Assembly: GCF_914271545.1 (NCBI RefSeq)
Contig: NZ_CAJZAH010000002.1
Coordinates: 496,001-560,000, forward strand
Length of the DNA: 64,000 nt
DNA from: Cupriavidus respiraculi
GTDB lineage: Bacteria > Pseudomonadota > Gammaproteobacteria > Burkholderiales > Burkholderiaceae
Direction of reading: 5' to 3'
Shown: one piece after another, positions 7,016 through 15,842 of the stretch
How the letters are laid out: every line of letters begins with the position of its first letter
How positions within the stretch are numbered: the first letter of the stretch is position 1
Notes under the pieces: model-generated
Database searches by the model: none
What the model saw: the letters and a program-made list of their open reading frames with translations, nothing else
What the model was told of the DNA's origin: nothing
Position numbers and translations under genes: made by a program

Positions 7016-7044
7016 GGCCTAGCGAGTAAAACCCGCTAGGCCTT
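7014..7044 (-). terminator. Hairpin terminator downstream of tRNA-Pro
   Basis: An 11-base perfect inverted repeat (AAGGCCTAGCG at 7014-7024 and its complement at 7034-7044) with a 9-base loop. On the minus strand the stem is followed by TTTTG, suitable for ending the tRNA-Pro transcript. It lies on the element side of the tRNA, so it may be host DNA carried in the attachment site. Confidence 0.6.
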
Positions 7045-7052
7045 CTATTTAC

Positions 7053-7129
<77 letters not shown>

Positions 7130-7138
7130 AAGCAAAAG

Positions 7139-7168
7139 ATTATATCAGAGAGATTTCCCAGATGACTA
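7139..7168 (-). promoter_or_regulatory. Promoter of tRNA-Pro
   Basis: On the minus strand a perfect -10 box TATAAT lies at 7144-7139, 9 bases before the tRNA 5' end, with TAGTCA (4 of 6 to the -35 consensus) 18 bases upstream. Both fit a sigma-70 promoter for the tRNA. Confidence 0.6.
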
Positions 7169-7184
7169 GTCGGTCGCGCGAATT

Positions 7185-7622
7185 TTAGTTCTCTCGCGCG
7201 ATCTCCTTGAGTTGACTGAGGACGTGTTGGACCTCGACGAGTTCGTTGCGTAGCGAGGCCAGGTCGATGGACATGACGGGCGCTTCCGTCGCGGCCTCGG
7301 CAATGGGCTGTGCCTGTTCTATCTCGGCGGCGTGGGTGTGGCTGTGGTGGCGGCCTTCGTCGAGCCGGTTGCGTGCGCCGTTGATGGTGAAGCCCTGCTC
7401 GTACAGCAGGTCGCGGATGCGGCGGATCAGCAGGACTTCGTGATGCTGGTAGTACCGCCGGTTGCCGCGGCGCTTGACCGGTTTGAGCTGCGTGAATTCC
7501 TGCTCCCAGTACCGCAGCACATGTGGCTTGACGGCGCAAAGCTCGCTGACTTCACCGATGGTGAAGTAGCGCTTGGCGGGGATGGGCGGCAACGTAATGC
7601 GCTCGCTGGATTTTTCCGACAT
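7185..7622 (-). CDS. MerR-family transcriptional regulator
   Basis: A 145-residue protein. Residues about 19-90 form the MerR winged-helix DNA-binding domain: YFTIGEVSELCAVKPHVLRYWEQEF, then RRGNRRYYQHHEVLLIRRI. The C-terminal part (LASLRNELVEVQHVLSQLKEIA) is a helical dimerisation segment without effector-binding cysteines, so it is not a metal sensor. This small MerR protein follows ihfA in many beta- and gamma-proteobacteria; its regulon is not well defined. It lies 144 bases after ihfA and is probably the last gene of the pheST-ihfA transcript, ending just before tRNA-Pro. Confidence 0.88.
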   Translation of the reverse strand: MSEKSSERITLPPIPAKRYFTIGEVSELCAVKPHVLRYWEQEFTQLKPVKRRGNRRYYQHHEVLLIRRIRDLLYEQGFTINGARNRLDEGRHHSHTHAAEIEQAQPIAEAATEAPVMSIDLASLRNELVEVQHVLSQLKEIAREN

Positions 7623-7766
7623 TCGGTGAACGGGCGGGCTTCAGGCCGTGCCGGCGGTTGGGTTGCCGCGCGCCGATGCGCGCGGGAACAGCAGGATACA
7701 GACAGGGAATTCCGGACGCAATCCAAAGCGCGTGGACTGCTGGCGATACCGCTGGCCGGACAGATA

Positions 7767-8228
7767 TTAGCCGGCTAACGCGACACCGGGCATGACACTG
7801 CGGGCGTCCGCGACCGCGTCGCCGGCGAGGCCGGCACGTTCTTCAACCAGGCTCTTGAGCTTCTGGCTGGCGTGGAAAGTCACCACGCGGCGTGCGGTGA
7901 TGGGGATGATCTCGCCGGTCTTGGGATTGCGGCCGGGACGCTGCGGTTTGTCGCGCAGTTGGAAATTGCCGAAGCCGGAGAGCTTGACGCTGTCGCCCTG
8001 CTCCAACGCTTCGCGGATCACGTCGAAGAAAGCTTCGACCATATCCTTGGATTCGCGCTTGTTGAGACCGACCTGGTCGAACAGCATTTCGGCGAGTTCG
8101 GCCTTGGTCAGCGTCGGGACCTCGTTGGCGCGCGGGTCGGGCGACTCGTCTACCGGAGAGGCCGCCCGCCGGTCGCCCGGTTCGTCCGAGGCTGCTGCGG
8201 TCATGAGAGTCGCGTGTCGATCGTTCAT
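7767..8228 (-). CDS. ihfA: Integration host factor subunit alpha
   Basis: IHF is the heterodimeric nucleoid protein that bends DNA sharply at specific sites. The conserved part, [21 protein letters not shown] to [13 protein letters not shown], covers the HU/IHF fold with the DNA-intercalating arm [20 protein letters not shown] (about residues 100-120). The protein has an N-terminal extension of about 38 residues and a C-terminal extension of about 18 relative to the 99-residue E. coli protein, which is common in this group. ATG 8228 is chosen; ATG 8204 is an alternative without a better ribosome site. It follows pheT directly, as in most proteobacteria. IHF also serves phage integration, relevant to the neighbouring element. 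Confidence 0.9.
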   Translation of the reverse strand: MNDRHATLMTAAASDEPGDRRAASPVDESPDPRANEVPTLTKAELAEMLFDQVGLNKRESKDMVEAFFDVIREALEQGDSVKLSGFGNFQLRDKPQRPGRNPKTGEIIPITARRVVTFHASQKLKSLVEERAGLAGDAVADARSVMPGVALAG

Positions 8229-8350
8229 GTCTTCAGTCCGTCGATGCACCCGGATGCGATCCGGGTGTGCCGATGTCGTGTCGTGGCCGTATGGTGGTCT
8301 GTGGTGGTTTGCCGTCGCCGTGCCGCGGTCCCGTGTGCCGGACCGCTGGC

Positions 8351-10798
8351 TCACCCGCGCAGCCGGGCATCGAATGCCGCGGCCAGGGAATCGACCATGC
8401 AACGCACCGCGCTATCGACGGTTTCGTCCTGGAGGGTCGCCCCAGTATCTTGCAAGGTCAGGCGGAACGCAAGGCTTTTCTCGTCCGCGCCAATGGCCGT
8501 GGAAGCGGCCTTCGGACGGAATTCGTCGAACAGCACGAGGCTCTGTACGTAGCGTCCGGCGCCCTGTTTGTCGAGGGCCTGGCGCATCGTGTCGAGCATG
8601 TCCTGCACGCGTATCGATTGCTTCACCACTACCGCGAGATCGCGTACCGCGGCCGGGAATTTCGAGATCTCGGCATAGGAAGGCAAGCCCGTTTCGCGCA
8701 ACGCCTGCAGGTCCAGTTCGAACACGACCGGCGCCTGCGGCAGCTCGTACGCCTGCAGCCAGCGAGGATGCAGTTCACCGATCACGCCGGCTTCCTTGCC
8801 GTCGATCAGCACCCTGGCGGCGCGTCCGGGGTGCAGCGCGGGATGCGCGACCGGCTCGAAGCGCGCGCTGCGCGGATGCAGCAGCGATTCCACATCGCCC
8901 TTGACGTCGAAGAAGTCGACAGCGCGGGTCGGGACGCCCCACTGCTCTTCGAGTGCGGGTCCGCAGGCAATGCCGGCCAGGCGCAGTGGCTGCTGATAGC
9001 CGGCGACGGTCAGGCCGCCGTCCGCTACGTTCGCGTCGCGCAGGAACACGCGGCCCGTTTCGAACAGGCGCACGCGCGCAGCCTTGCGGTTCAGGTTGTA
9101 GCGCACCTTGTCGACCAGTCCGCCGATCAGCGAGGATCGCATCACGGCCAACTGGCTGGCGATCGGGTTGAGCAGCCGGATCGGATTGTCGTTGCCGGCG
9201 AAGTCGCGCTCCCACTTCTCTTCGACGAAAGCGAAGTTGATGACTTCCTGGTAGTCGCGCGCGGCGGTGGCGTGCCGCAGCGCGTGCGCCGAGCGGCGTG
9301 CCTCGTCGGTCGGGCGCATCTCGCTTTGCGCGACCGGCGGGCGGGCCGGAATGCGTTCGAAGCCGTAGATGCGCGCGACTTCCTCGATCAGGTCTTCCTC
9401 GATCTCGATGTCGAAGCGATAGCTTGGCGGCGTGACCACGAACACCTCGCCGTCGGCGCCCTGCTCGCGGGTGAACGACAGGCCGAGCCGCTGGAACACG
9501 TCGGCGATCTCCGCGGGCGCCAGTTCGATGCCGAGCACGCGCTCGGCGCGCGCCACGCGCATGGACACCGGCTTGCGCTCGGGCAGGTTGACGATGTGAT
9601 CGTCCACCGGACCGGCCTTGCCGCCGCAGATGTCGAGGATCAGGGCGGTGATGCGCTCGATATGCTCGACCGTGGTGGCGTAGTCCACGCCGCGCTCGAA
9701 GCGATGCGCAGCGTCGGTCGAGAAGTTGTAGCGGCGCGCGCGGCCCTGGATCGCCTCGGGCCACCAGAACGCGGCTTCGAGGTAGATGTCCGTGGTGTCG
9801 AGCGTGACGGCCGTGCTGTCGCCGCCCATGATGCCGGCAAGGCTTTCGATTTCCTTGTCGTCGGCGATCACGCCGACGGTCTCGTCGATCTCGATGGTAT
9901 TGCCGTTCAGCAGCTTGAGCTGTTCGCCCTTGCGGCCCCAGCGCACATCGAGCCCGCCGTGGATCTTGTGCAGGTCGAACACGTGCGAGGGCCGGCCCAG
10001 TTCGAGCATCACGTAGTTCGAGATATCGACCAGCGCGGAGATGCTGCGCTGCCCGGAACGCTCGAGCCGCTGCACCATCCAGGCCGGCGTAGCCGCGCGC
10101 GCATTGACGCCGCGGATGATGCGGCCCGAGAACCGGCCGCACAGGTCGGGCGCCGACACCCTGACCGGCAGCTTGTCGTCCAGCAGCACCGGCACCGGCG
10201 GCATGGCCGGCACGTTCAGCGGCGCGCCGGTGAGTGCGGCCACTTCGCGGGCGACGCCATGGATCGACAGGCAGTCGGCCTTGTTGGGGGTCAGCTTGAT
10301 CACGAAGACCTGGTCGTCGAGATCGAGATACTTGCGGATGTTTTCGCCTACCGGGGCATCCTCGGGCAGGATCAGCAGCCCGCCATGGTCCTCCGACAGC
10401 TTGAGCTCGCGCGCCGAGCACAGCATGCCGTGGCTTTCCACGCCGCGCAGCTTGCCGACCTTGATGCGGAAGGGCTCGCCGCCGGCCTCTGCGGGCGGCA
10501 GCTCGGCGCCGACCAGCGCGCAGGGCACCAGGATGCCGGCCTTGACGTTGGGCGCGCCGCAGACGATCTGCAGGGTCTCACCGGTGCCTGCGTCCACCGT
10601 GCAGACGTTGAGCCGGTCGGCATCCGGATGGCGCTCGGTGGACAGCACCCGCGCCACCACGATCTTGTCGAACGGCGGCGCCACCGGACCGACCTCTTCC
10701 ACCTCCAGCCCAGCCATGGTGAGCCGGTGCGAAAGCGCGTCCGTGGAGATCTTGTCGGGATTGACGAAACTGCGAAGCCAGGATTCCGAGAATTGCAT
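8351..10798 (-). CDS. pheT: Phenylalanyl-tRNA synthetase beta subunit
   Basis: At 815 residues this is the normal length for the bacterial beta chain, which pairs with PheS as an alpha2-beta2 enzyme charging tRNA-Phe. Starts [14 protein letters not shown]; a tRNA-binding OB domain spans about 40-150 ([13 protein letters not shown]), then B3/4 editing domain (about 215-390), B5 domain, and the C-terminal ferredoxin-like anticodon-binding domain (about 720-815, beginning [19 protein letters not shown]). The gene is 101 bases after pheS and leads to ihfA. Long open frames on the opposite strand are artefacts of codon bias. Confidence 0.97.
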   Translation of the reverse strand: MQFSESWLRSFVNPDKISTDALSHRLTMAGLEVEEVGPVAPPFDKIVVARVLSTERHPDADRLNVCTVDAGTGETLQIVCGAPNVKAGILVPCALVGAELPPAEAGGEPFRIKVGKLRGVESHGMLCSARELKLSEDHGGLLILPEDAPVGENIRKYLDLDDQVFVIKLTPNKADCLSIHGVAREVAALTGAPLNVPAMPPVPVLLDDKLPVRVSAPDLCGRFSGRIIRGVNARAATPAWMVQRLERSGQRSISALVDISNYVMLELGRPSHVFDLHKIHGGLDVRWGRKGEQLKLLNGNTIEIDETVGVIADDKEIESLAGIMGGDSTAVTLDTTDIYLEAAFWWPEAIQGRARRYNFSTDAAHRFERGVDYATTVEHIERITALILDICGGKAGPVDDHIVNLPERKPVSMRVARAERVLGIELAPAEIADVFQRLGLSFTREQGADGEVFVVTPPSYRFDIEIEEDLIEEVARIYGFERIPARPPVAQSEMRPTDEARRSAHALRHATAARDYQEVINFAFVEEKWERDFAGNDNPIRLLNPIASQLAVMRSSLIGGLVDKVRYNLNRKAARVRLFETGRVFLRDANVADGGLTVAGYQQPLRLAGIACGPALEEQWGVPTRAVDFFDVKGDVESLLHPRSARFEPVAHPALHPGRAARVLIDGKEAGVIGELHPRWLQAYELPQAPVVFELDLQALRETGLPSYAEISKFPAAVRDLAVVVKQSIRVQDMLDTMRQALDKQGAGRYVQSLVLFDEFRPKAASTAIGADEKSLAFRLTLQDTGATLQDETVDSAVRCMVDSLAAAFDARLRG

Positions 10799-10899
10799 GA
10801 CGCTTCTGATCCGGTAAGTATGCTGTGGGTCTGTAACGATGGCCGCGGCGCATGCCGCACGGCGGGTTCAGGCGAATGGGCGCGACAACGCGTGCGGCT

Positions 10900-11931
10900 T
10901 CAGGCGAACTGGCGCAGGAAGCGCACGTCGCCTTCGAAGAACAGGCGCAGGTCGTTGATGCCATAGCGCAGCATGGTCAGCCGCTCGAGGCCAGAGCCGA
11001 AGGCAAAGCCGATATAGCGCTCCGGATCCAGACCCATGTTGCGCAGCACGTTCGGGTGCACCTGCCCCGAGCCCGAGATCTCCAGCCAGCGGCCGCTGCC
11101 GAACGCCATGTCGATCTCGGCCGACGGTTCCGTGAACGGGAAGTACGACGGACGGAAGCGCACCTGGATATCGTCGCGCTCGAAGAACTTGCGCAGGAAA
11201 TCCGTATAGACGCCCTTCAGGTCCGCGAAGCTTACGTTGTCGCCGATCCACAGGCCCTCGACCTGGTTGAACATCGGCGAATGCGTGGCATCGCTGTCCA
11301 CGCGGTAGGTGCGGCCCGGGCAGATCACCTTGATCGGCGGCATCTCCCGGCCCTTGTACTTCTCCACATGCATGCGCGCATAGCGGACCTGCATCGGGCT
11401 GGTGTGGGTGCGCAACAGCAGCAGCTTGTCGTCGGCATCGCGGCCGTCGACGTAGAAGGTGTCCTGCATCGAGCGCGCCGGATGATTGTCCGGGTTGTTC
11501 AACGCGGTGAAGTTCATCCAGTCCGTCTCGATCTCGGGACCGTCGGCCACATCGAAGCCGATCGAGCCGAAGATCTGCTCGACGCGCTCCCACGTGCGCA
11601 TCACCGGATGCAGGCTGCCTTTGGTCACGGCGCGGCCGGGCAACGTCACGTCGATGGCCTCGGCGGCCAGTCGCGCGTTCATCAGCGCATCGGCCAGCGC
11701 CTGGCGGCGCGCGTTCAGCGCGGCCTCGACCTGCTGCTTGGCCTGGTTGATGCGCGCGCCTTCGCTCTTGCGCGTCTCGGGATCGAGCTTGCCGAGGCTT
11801 TTCAGCAGTTCGGTGAGGGCGCCGGTCTTGCCCAGGAAGCGCGCCTTCTCGTTTTCGAGCGAGGCGTTGTCGTTGGCTGCGGCGAAGGCAGCCTGGGCGT
11901 CGGCGACGATTTGATCCAGATCCAGAGACAT
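10900..11931 (-). CDS. pheS: Phenylalanyl-tRNA synthetase alpha subunit
   Basis: ATG 11931 gives 343 residues, the usual length. The N-terminal coiled coil (about 1-90, with [18 protein letters not shown]) contacts tRNA; the class II catalytic core carries motif 2 around [16 protein letters not shown] and motif 3 at LGSGLERL-type sequence ([15 protein letters not shown], about 310). [19 protein letters not shown] and DTFYVDG match the phenylalanine-binding region. Upstream is a terminator-like hairpin separating it from rplT, so expression may depend partly on read-through. Confidence 0.97.
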   Translation of the reverse strand: MSLDLDQIVADAQAAFAAANDNASLENEKARFLGKTGALTELLKSLGKLDPETRKSEGARINQAKQQVEAALNARRQALADALMNARLAAEAIDVTLPGRAVTKGSLHPVMRTWERVEQIFGSIGFDVADGPEIETDWMNFTALNNPDNHPARSMQDTFYVDGRDADDKLLLLRTHTSPMQVRYARMHVEKYKGREMPPIKVICPGRTYRVDSDATHSPMFNQVEGLWIGDNVSFADLKGVYTDFLRKFFERDDIQVRFRPSYFPFTEPSAEIDMAFGSGRWLEISGSGQVHPNVLRNMGLDPERYIGFAFGSGLERLTMLRYGINDLRLFFEGDVRFLRQFA

Positions 11932-11993
11932 GGCGGCGGCGGGTGGAAGATTCTTGGCATCAGGGTCGTGCGCTGGGCAGGACCCGCAAATAA

Positions 11994-12021
11994 AAACGGG
12001 GCTCGGTGAGGAGCCCCGTTT
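11994..12021 (-). terminator. Hairpin with U-tract between rplT and pheS
   Basis: An 11-base perfect inverted repeat (AAACGGGGCTC and its complement) with a 6-base loop, followed on the minus strand by TTTTTATTT. It could end part of the infC-rpmI-rplT transcript or act as an attenuator ahead of pheS. A 27-codon ORF (minus strand, stop codon next to the hairpin) precedes it but contains no Phe codon, so classic phenylalanine attenuation is not supported. Confidence 0.7.
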
Positions 12022-12103
12022 CAACAGCCCCCGGAGGGGCCGCGGTCGACCTTGCGGTCGGTGCATGCGCCCAGCCGCGCTTCTCGCGCGGCCGGAGCCG
12101 GCA

Positions 12104-12460
12104 TCAGGCAACGGTGGCTTTCACCTGGTTGACGATGGCGGCAAAGGCAGGCTTGTCGTGAATAGCCATGTCCGACAGCACCTTGCGGTCCAGCTCAATC
12201 GAAGCCTTCTTCAGGCCGTTCATGAACACGCTGTAGGTCATGCCATGCTCACGCGTTGCAGCGTTGATACGCGCAATCCAGAGCGCGCGGAACACGCGCT
12301 TCTTGTTGCGGCGATCGCGGTATGCGTACTGGCCAGCACGCATGACCGCCTGCTTGGCGATGCGGTAGACATTATTGCGACGGCCGCGGTAACCCTTGGC
12401 AGCGTCGATGACTTTCTTGTGGCGGGCCCGTGCAGTGACCCCACGTTTTACTCGAGGCAT
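12104..12460 (-). CDS. rplT: 50S ribosomal protein L20
   Basis: A 118-residue, strongly basic protein starting [19 protein letters not shown], with the conserved [20 protein letters not shown] and [14 protein letters not shown] segments. L20 binds 23S rRNA early in 50S assembly and, in several bacteria, represses its own operon by binding the leader RNA. It is the third gene of infC-rpmI-rplT. Length and all conserved blocks are typical. Confidence 0.98.
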
Positions 12461-12488
12461 GTAATTCTCCTTTCGTTTTCGTCAGGGG

Positions 12489-12686
12489 TTATGCGTAGGG
12501 CATCATTGCGCGAACGGACTTCAGGTTCGTCTCATGGACGTCCTGAGTGCCACGCAGTTGACGCTTGTTCTTGGTGGTCTTCTTGGTCAGGATGTGACGC
12601 TTGAAGGCCTGGCCACGCTTGAACGAACCATTCGGACGCGCAGTAAAGCGCTTGGAAGCGCTTTTCTTGGTCTTCATCTTCGGCAT
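12489..12686 (-). CDS. rpmI: 50S ribosomal protein L35
   Basis: Starting at ATG 12686 ([14 protein letters not shown]), 65 residues, standard for L35, very basic, ending SVRAMMPYA. The ribosome site GGAG lies upstream of this ATG; the frame is open further upstream but those codons are not part of the family. The gene sits 28 bases before rplT and is cotranscribed with it and infC. Confidence 0.96.
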   Translation of the reverse strand: MPKMKTKKSASKRFTARPNGSFKRGQAFKRHILTKKTTKNKRQLRGTQDVHETNLKSVRAMMPYA

Positions 12687-12846
12687 GAAAAACTCCAGCT
12701 CTATGACATGCATGCAGGTGGACGGCTGTTCGCCGACGCTTGCAAGACCCGCATCCACTTGTTGTTGCGCGTAGCCGCGAGCGGCCCGCGCTGCTTTGCG
12801 TTCCGCACGCCCCGGTGGTCGCCACCGGGCCGCGCGTCGCGCAAAA

Positions 12847-13368
12847 TTACTTCTTCTTCTTGGGTGCCAGCACCATCACCATCTGGCGGCCTTCCATCTT
12901 CGGCATCTGCTCGACCTGCGCGTATTCCTCGAGATCCGCCTTCAGGCGTTCGAGCACGCGCGCGCCGATTTCCTGGTGCGCCATTTCGCGGCCGCGGAAA
13001 CGCAGCGTGATCTTGGTCTTGTCGCCGTCGTCGAGGAAGCGCTTCAGATTGCGCAGCTTGACGTTGTAGTCGCCGTCATCCGTACCCGGCCGGAATTTGA
13101 CTTCCTTGACCTGGATGATCTTCTGCTTCAGCTTGGCGTCATGTGCCCGCTTGGCTTCCTCGTACTTGAACTTGCCGTAGTCCATGATGCGAACGACGGG
13201 CGGAGCCGCATTGGGTGCGATCTCCACGAGATCCAAGTCCTTGTCCTCAGCCATGCGCAAGGCGTCCATGAACTTGACGATGCCGAGCGGCTCATTGTCA
13301 ACCCCGACCAGACGCACTTCGACGGCGCTGATCTCGCGGTTGATGCGGTGACCTTTGTCTGTAGCGAT
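12847..13368 (-). CDS. infC: Translation initiation factor IF-3, apparent ATC start
   Basis: IF-3 binds the 30S subunit and discriminates against wrong start codons. The conserved protein begins [20 protein letters not shown], and no ATG, GTG or TTG fits: the frame upstream only offers a start at 13398, which would add residues unlike the family. An ATC codon at 13368-13366 stands 7 bases after GAGGT (13380-13376), so ATC is the likely start, giving 173 residues. In E. coli infC uses AUU, and IF-3 represses its own translation because it rejects that codon; the same loop is expected here. The C-terminal domain and the poly-Lys end (APKKKK) are normal. Confidence 0.92.
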   Translation of the reverse strand: MATDKGHRINREISAVEVRLVGVDNEPLGIVKFMDALRMAEDKDLDLVEIAPNAAPPVVRIMDYGKFKYEEAKRAHDAKLKQKIIQVKEVKFRPGTDDGDYNVKLRNLKRFLDDGDKTKITLRFRGREMAHQEIGARVLERLKADLEEYAQVEQMPKMEGRQMVMVLAPKKKK

Positions 13369-13413
13369 GTTTCGTACCTCAAGAAGACAAAAAAACAAGC
13401 CGTGCTTGACCCA

Positions 13414-15321
13414 TCAGGCTTTGCTGGCAACGTCGTTCTGCAGACGTTCCACAAACGCGGAAACCGGCATCACGCCAAGATCCACGTTGCCACGGGCACG
13501 CACGGCCACTTGATTGGCATCCCGCTCCTTGTCCCCGACCACCAACAGGTAGGGAACCTTCTGGAGCGAATGCTCGCGGATTTTATACGTAATTTTCTCG
13601 TTACGCAAATCAGCTTTTGCTCTAAACCCTTGTTTTTGCAGCAGTTGCACGACGCCTTCGGCATATTCCGCCTGGGAGTCGGCGATGTTGAGCACGACGA
13701 CCTGATCCGGCGCCAGCCAGGCGGGCAGCGCGCCGGCATGGTTCTCCAGCAGGATGCCGAGGAAGCGCTCGAAAGAGCCCAGAATGGCTCGGTGGAGCAT
13801 GACCGGACGCTTGCGGGAGTTGTCCTCGGCGACGTAGTCGGCACCCAGGCGCTCCGGCAGCACCATGTCGAGCTGCAGCGTGCCGCATTGCCAGGAGCGG
13901 CCGATCGCGTCCTTGATGTGGTACTCGACCTTGGGACCGTAGAAGGCGCCCTCACCCGGCAGCTCTTCCCACTCCACGCCGCAGGCGCGCAGCGCCAGGC
14001 GCAGCCCCTCCTCGGCGTGGTCCCAGACCTCGTCCGAGCCGGCGCGCTGGGCCGGACGCAGGGACAGCTTGACCGACACGTCCTTGAAGCCGAAGTCGTC
14101 ATAGACCGCGAACGCCAGTTCGTTGAACGCCTTGGCCTCGGCCATGATCTGCTCTTCCGTGCAGAAGATGTGCGCATCGTCCTGGACGAAGCCGCGCACG
14201 CGCATCAGGCCATGCAGCGCGCCCGACGGCTCGTTGCGGTGGCAGGAACCGAACTCGGCGAGACGCAGCGGCAGATCGCGGTACGAACGCAGCCCGTGGT
14301 TGAAGATCTGCACGTGGCCCGGGCAGTTCATCGGCTTGATCGCGTAGTCCCGCTTCTCGGACTCCGTGACGAACATGTTTTCCTTGTAGTTCTGCCAGTG
14401 GCCCGACTTTTCCCACAGCGAACGGTCCATGACCTGCGGCGTGCGCACTTCGCTGTAGCCGGCGTCCTTCAGCCGGACGCGCAGATACTGCTCGACGGCC
14501 TGCCAGATCTCCCAGCCCTTGGGATGCCAGAACACCATGCCCGGCGCCTCTTCCTGCAGATGGAACAGGTCCAGCAGCTTGCCGAGCTTGCGGTGATCGC
14601 GCTTTTCCGCTTCCTCCAGCATATGCAGGTAGGCGTCTTGGTCTTCCTTCTTCGCCCAGGCCGTGCCGTAGATGCGCTGGAGCATCTCGTTGTTCGCGTC
14701 GCCGCGCCAGTAGGCGCCGGCCACCTTCATCAGCTTGAAGACTTTAAGCTTGCCCGTGGACGGCACGTGCGGGCCGCGGCACAGGTCGACGAAGTTGCCT
14801 TCGCGATAGAGGCCGATTTCCTGGTCGGCCGGGATCGAGCCGATGATCTCGGCCTTGTACTTCTCGCCCATCGACTCGAACAGCTTCACCGCTTCGTCGC
14901 GGCTCCAGACCTCTCGCGTCACCTTCTCGTCCTTCTTGGCGAGCTCGGCCATCTTCTTCTCGATGGCGGCCAGATCCTCGGGCGTGAAGGGGCGCTTGTA
15001 GGCGAAGTCGTAGTAGAAGCCGTTGTCGATCACCGGCCCGATCGTCACCTGGGCTTCGGGATAGAGCTCCTTGACCGCATAGGCCAGCAAGTGCGCCGTG
15101 GAGTGGCGGATCACGTCGACGCCGTCGGCATCCTTGTCCGTCACGATGGCGAGCTGCGCATCGCGCTCGATCGTGTAGCTCGTGTCCACCAGCTTGCCAT
15201 CGACCTTGCCGGCCAGCGCGGCCTTGGCCAGGCCCGAGCCGATGCTCTGCGCCACTTCGGCAACCGTCACCGGGCCGGGAAACTCGCGGCGGGAACCATC
15301 CGGCAGCGTGATTGCGATCAT
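13414..15321 (-). CDS. thrS: Threonyl-tRNA synthetase
   Basis: ATG 15321 ([14 protein letters not shown]) has AGGTG just upstream and gives 635 residues. Order: TGS domain (1-60), the editing/SAD domain with [16 protein letters not shown] (zinc-like His pair, about 75) and [10 protein letters not shown] (about 180), then the class II core with zinc ligand Cys in [12 protein letters not shown] (about 330), motif 2 [19 protein letters not shown], and the C-terminal anticodon-binding domain beginning near [11 protein letters not shown]. All catalytic features are present. It stands just upstream of infC with 45 bases between. Confidence 0.98.
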   Translation of the reverse strand: MIAITLPDGSRREFPGPVTVAEVAQSIGSGLAKAALAGKVDGKLVDTSYTIERDAQLAIVTDKDADGVDVIRHSTAHLLAYAVKELYPEAQVTIGPVIDNGFYYDFAYKRPFTPEDLAAIEKKMAELAKKDEKVTREVWSRDEAVKLFESMGEKYKAEIIGSIPADQEIGLYREGNFVDLCRGPHVPSTGKLKVFKLMKVAGAYWRGDANNEMLQRIYGTAWAKKEDQDAYLHMLEEAEKRDHRKLGKLLDLFHLQEEAPGMVFWHPKGWEIWQAVEQYLRVRLKDAGYSEVRTPQVMDRSLWEKSGHWQNYKENMFVTESEKRDYAIKPMNCPGHVQIFNHGLRSYRDLPLRLAEFGSCHRNEPSGALHGLMRVRGFVQDDAHIFCTEEQIMAEAKAFNELAFAVYDDFGFKDVSVKLSLRPAQRAGSDEVWDHAEEGLRLALRACGVEWEELPGEGAFYGPKVEYHIKDAIGRSWQCGTLQLDMVLPERLGADYVAEDNSRKRPVMLHRAILGSFERFLGILLENHAGALPAWLAPDQVVVLNIADSQAEYAEGVVQLLQKQGFRAKADLRNEKITYKIREHSLQKVPYLLVVGDKERDANQVAVRARGNVDLGVMPVSAFVERLQNDVASKA

Positions 15322-15723
15322 CTTGCACCTCATCAGGGTTCCGCCCCGCCGCCGAAGAGTCGGCCGGGCACGGGCGGATCAAACAGCATCTTGTGGCGCC
15401 GGCCGTCGCGTGCAGCGCGACAACCGGCAGCGGAAACATCACGGACGCCCACTTCGCGCGGGAGGCGAGGCGTGGGCGCACGGCAGCATAACAAGCGGCT
15501 GACAATCGACAGACGAAAAAAAACGCGGCCAAGGCCGCGTTTTTCCGAATTCAACCCGGGACATCCGGGACCGAAGGGCGCACCTCGACTACTGTCGCTT
15601 GTCAGCGGTAGTAGTTCGCGGTGTCATAACCATGGCGCCTTTCCGTTCCTTGCTGTGGGCTGAACTGAAACCGACAGCCCGGGTTGAACGTTACTGCTCT
15701 GATACGTCTTTACTGCAATTCGT
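15322..15723. other. Intergenic region between tRNA-Val and thrS
   Basis: About 400 bases without a gene. It holds the bidirectional hairpin at 15520-15545 and, on the minus strand, the promoter and leader of thrS, which cannot be placed with confidence. No tRNA-like operator or leader peptide is evident. Confidence 0.5.
15520..15545. terminator. Bidirectional terminator after relA/tRNA-Val
   Basis: Stem ACGCGGCC with its complement around a two-base AA loop, flanked by seven A on the left and five T on the right, so it can work in either direction. On the minus strand it ends the relA/tRNA-Val transcript before thrS. Confidence 0.8.
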
Positions 15724-15800
15724 TGGTAGGCTCGATTGGACTCGAACCAACGACCCCCACCATGTCAAGGTGGTGCTCTAACCAGCTGAGCTACGAGCCT
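15724..15800 (-). tRNA. tRNA-Val (anticodon GAC)
   Basis: A 77-base cloverleaf on the minus strand with encoded CCA at 15724-15726. The anticodon arm is CCACC-TTGACAT-GGTGG, giving GAC; the T arm is GGTTCGAGTCC. It stands between relA and the thrS leader. Confidence 0.95.
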
Positions 15801-15812
15801 AGCGAAGACGCG

Positions 15813-15842
15813 AGTATAGCATCACCTTCTTTTTGCCTGCAA
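15813..15842 (-). promoter_or_regulatory. Possible promoter of tRNA-Val inside the end of relA
   Basis: On the minus strand TATACT (15818-15813) lies 12 bases before the tRNA 5' end, with TTGCAG 18 bases upstream. The -35 match is weak. The site overlaps the last codons of relA. Confidence 0.4.

Noticed and set aside
8267-10966. A 899-codon open frame on the plus strand over pheT
   Set aside because: Shadow of pheT on the other strand; Arg/His/Gln/Val-rich composition without domain content and caused by high third-position GC.
12022-12103. Phenylalanine attenuator leader peptide before pheS
   Set aside because: The only leader ORF (27 codons) contains no Phe codon.
12796-15663. A 955-codon open frame on the plus strand over infC and thrS
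   Set aside because: Antisense artefact; the minus strand carries unmistakable IF-3 and threonyl-tRNA synthetase.
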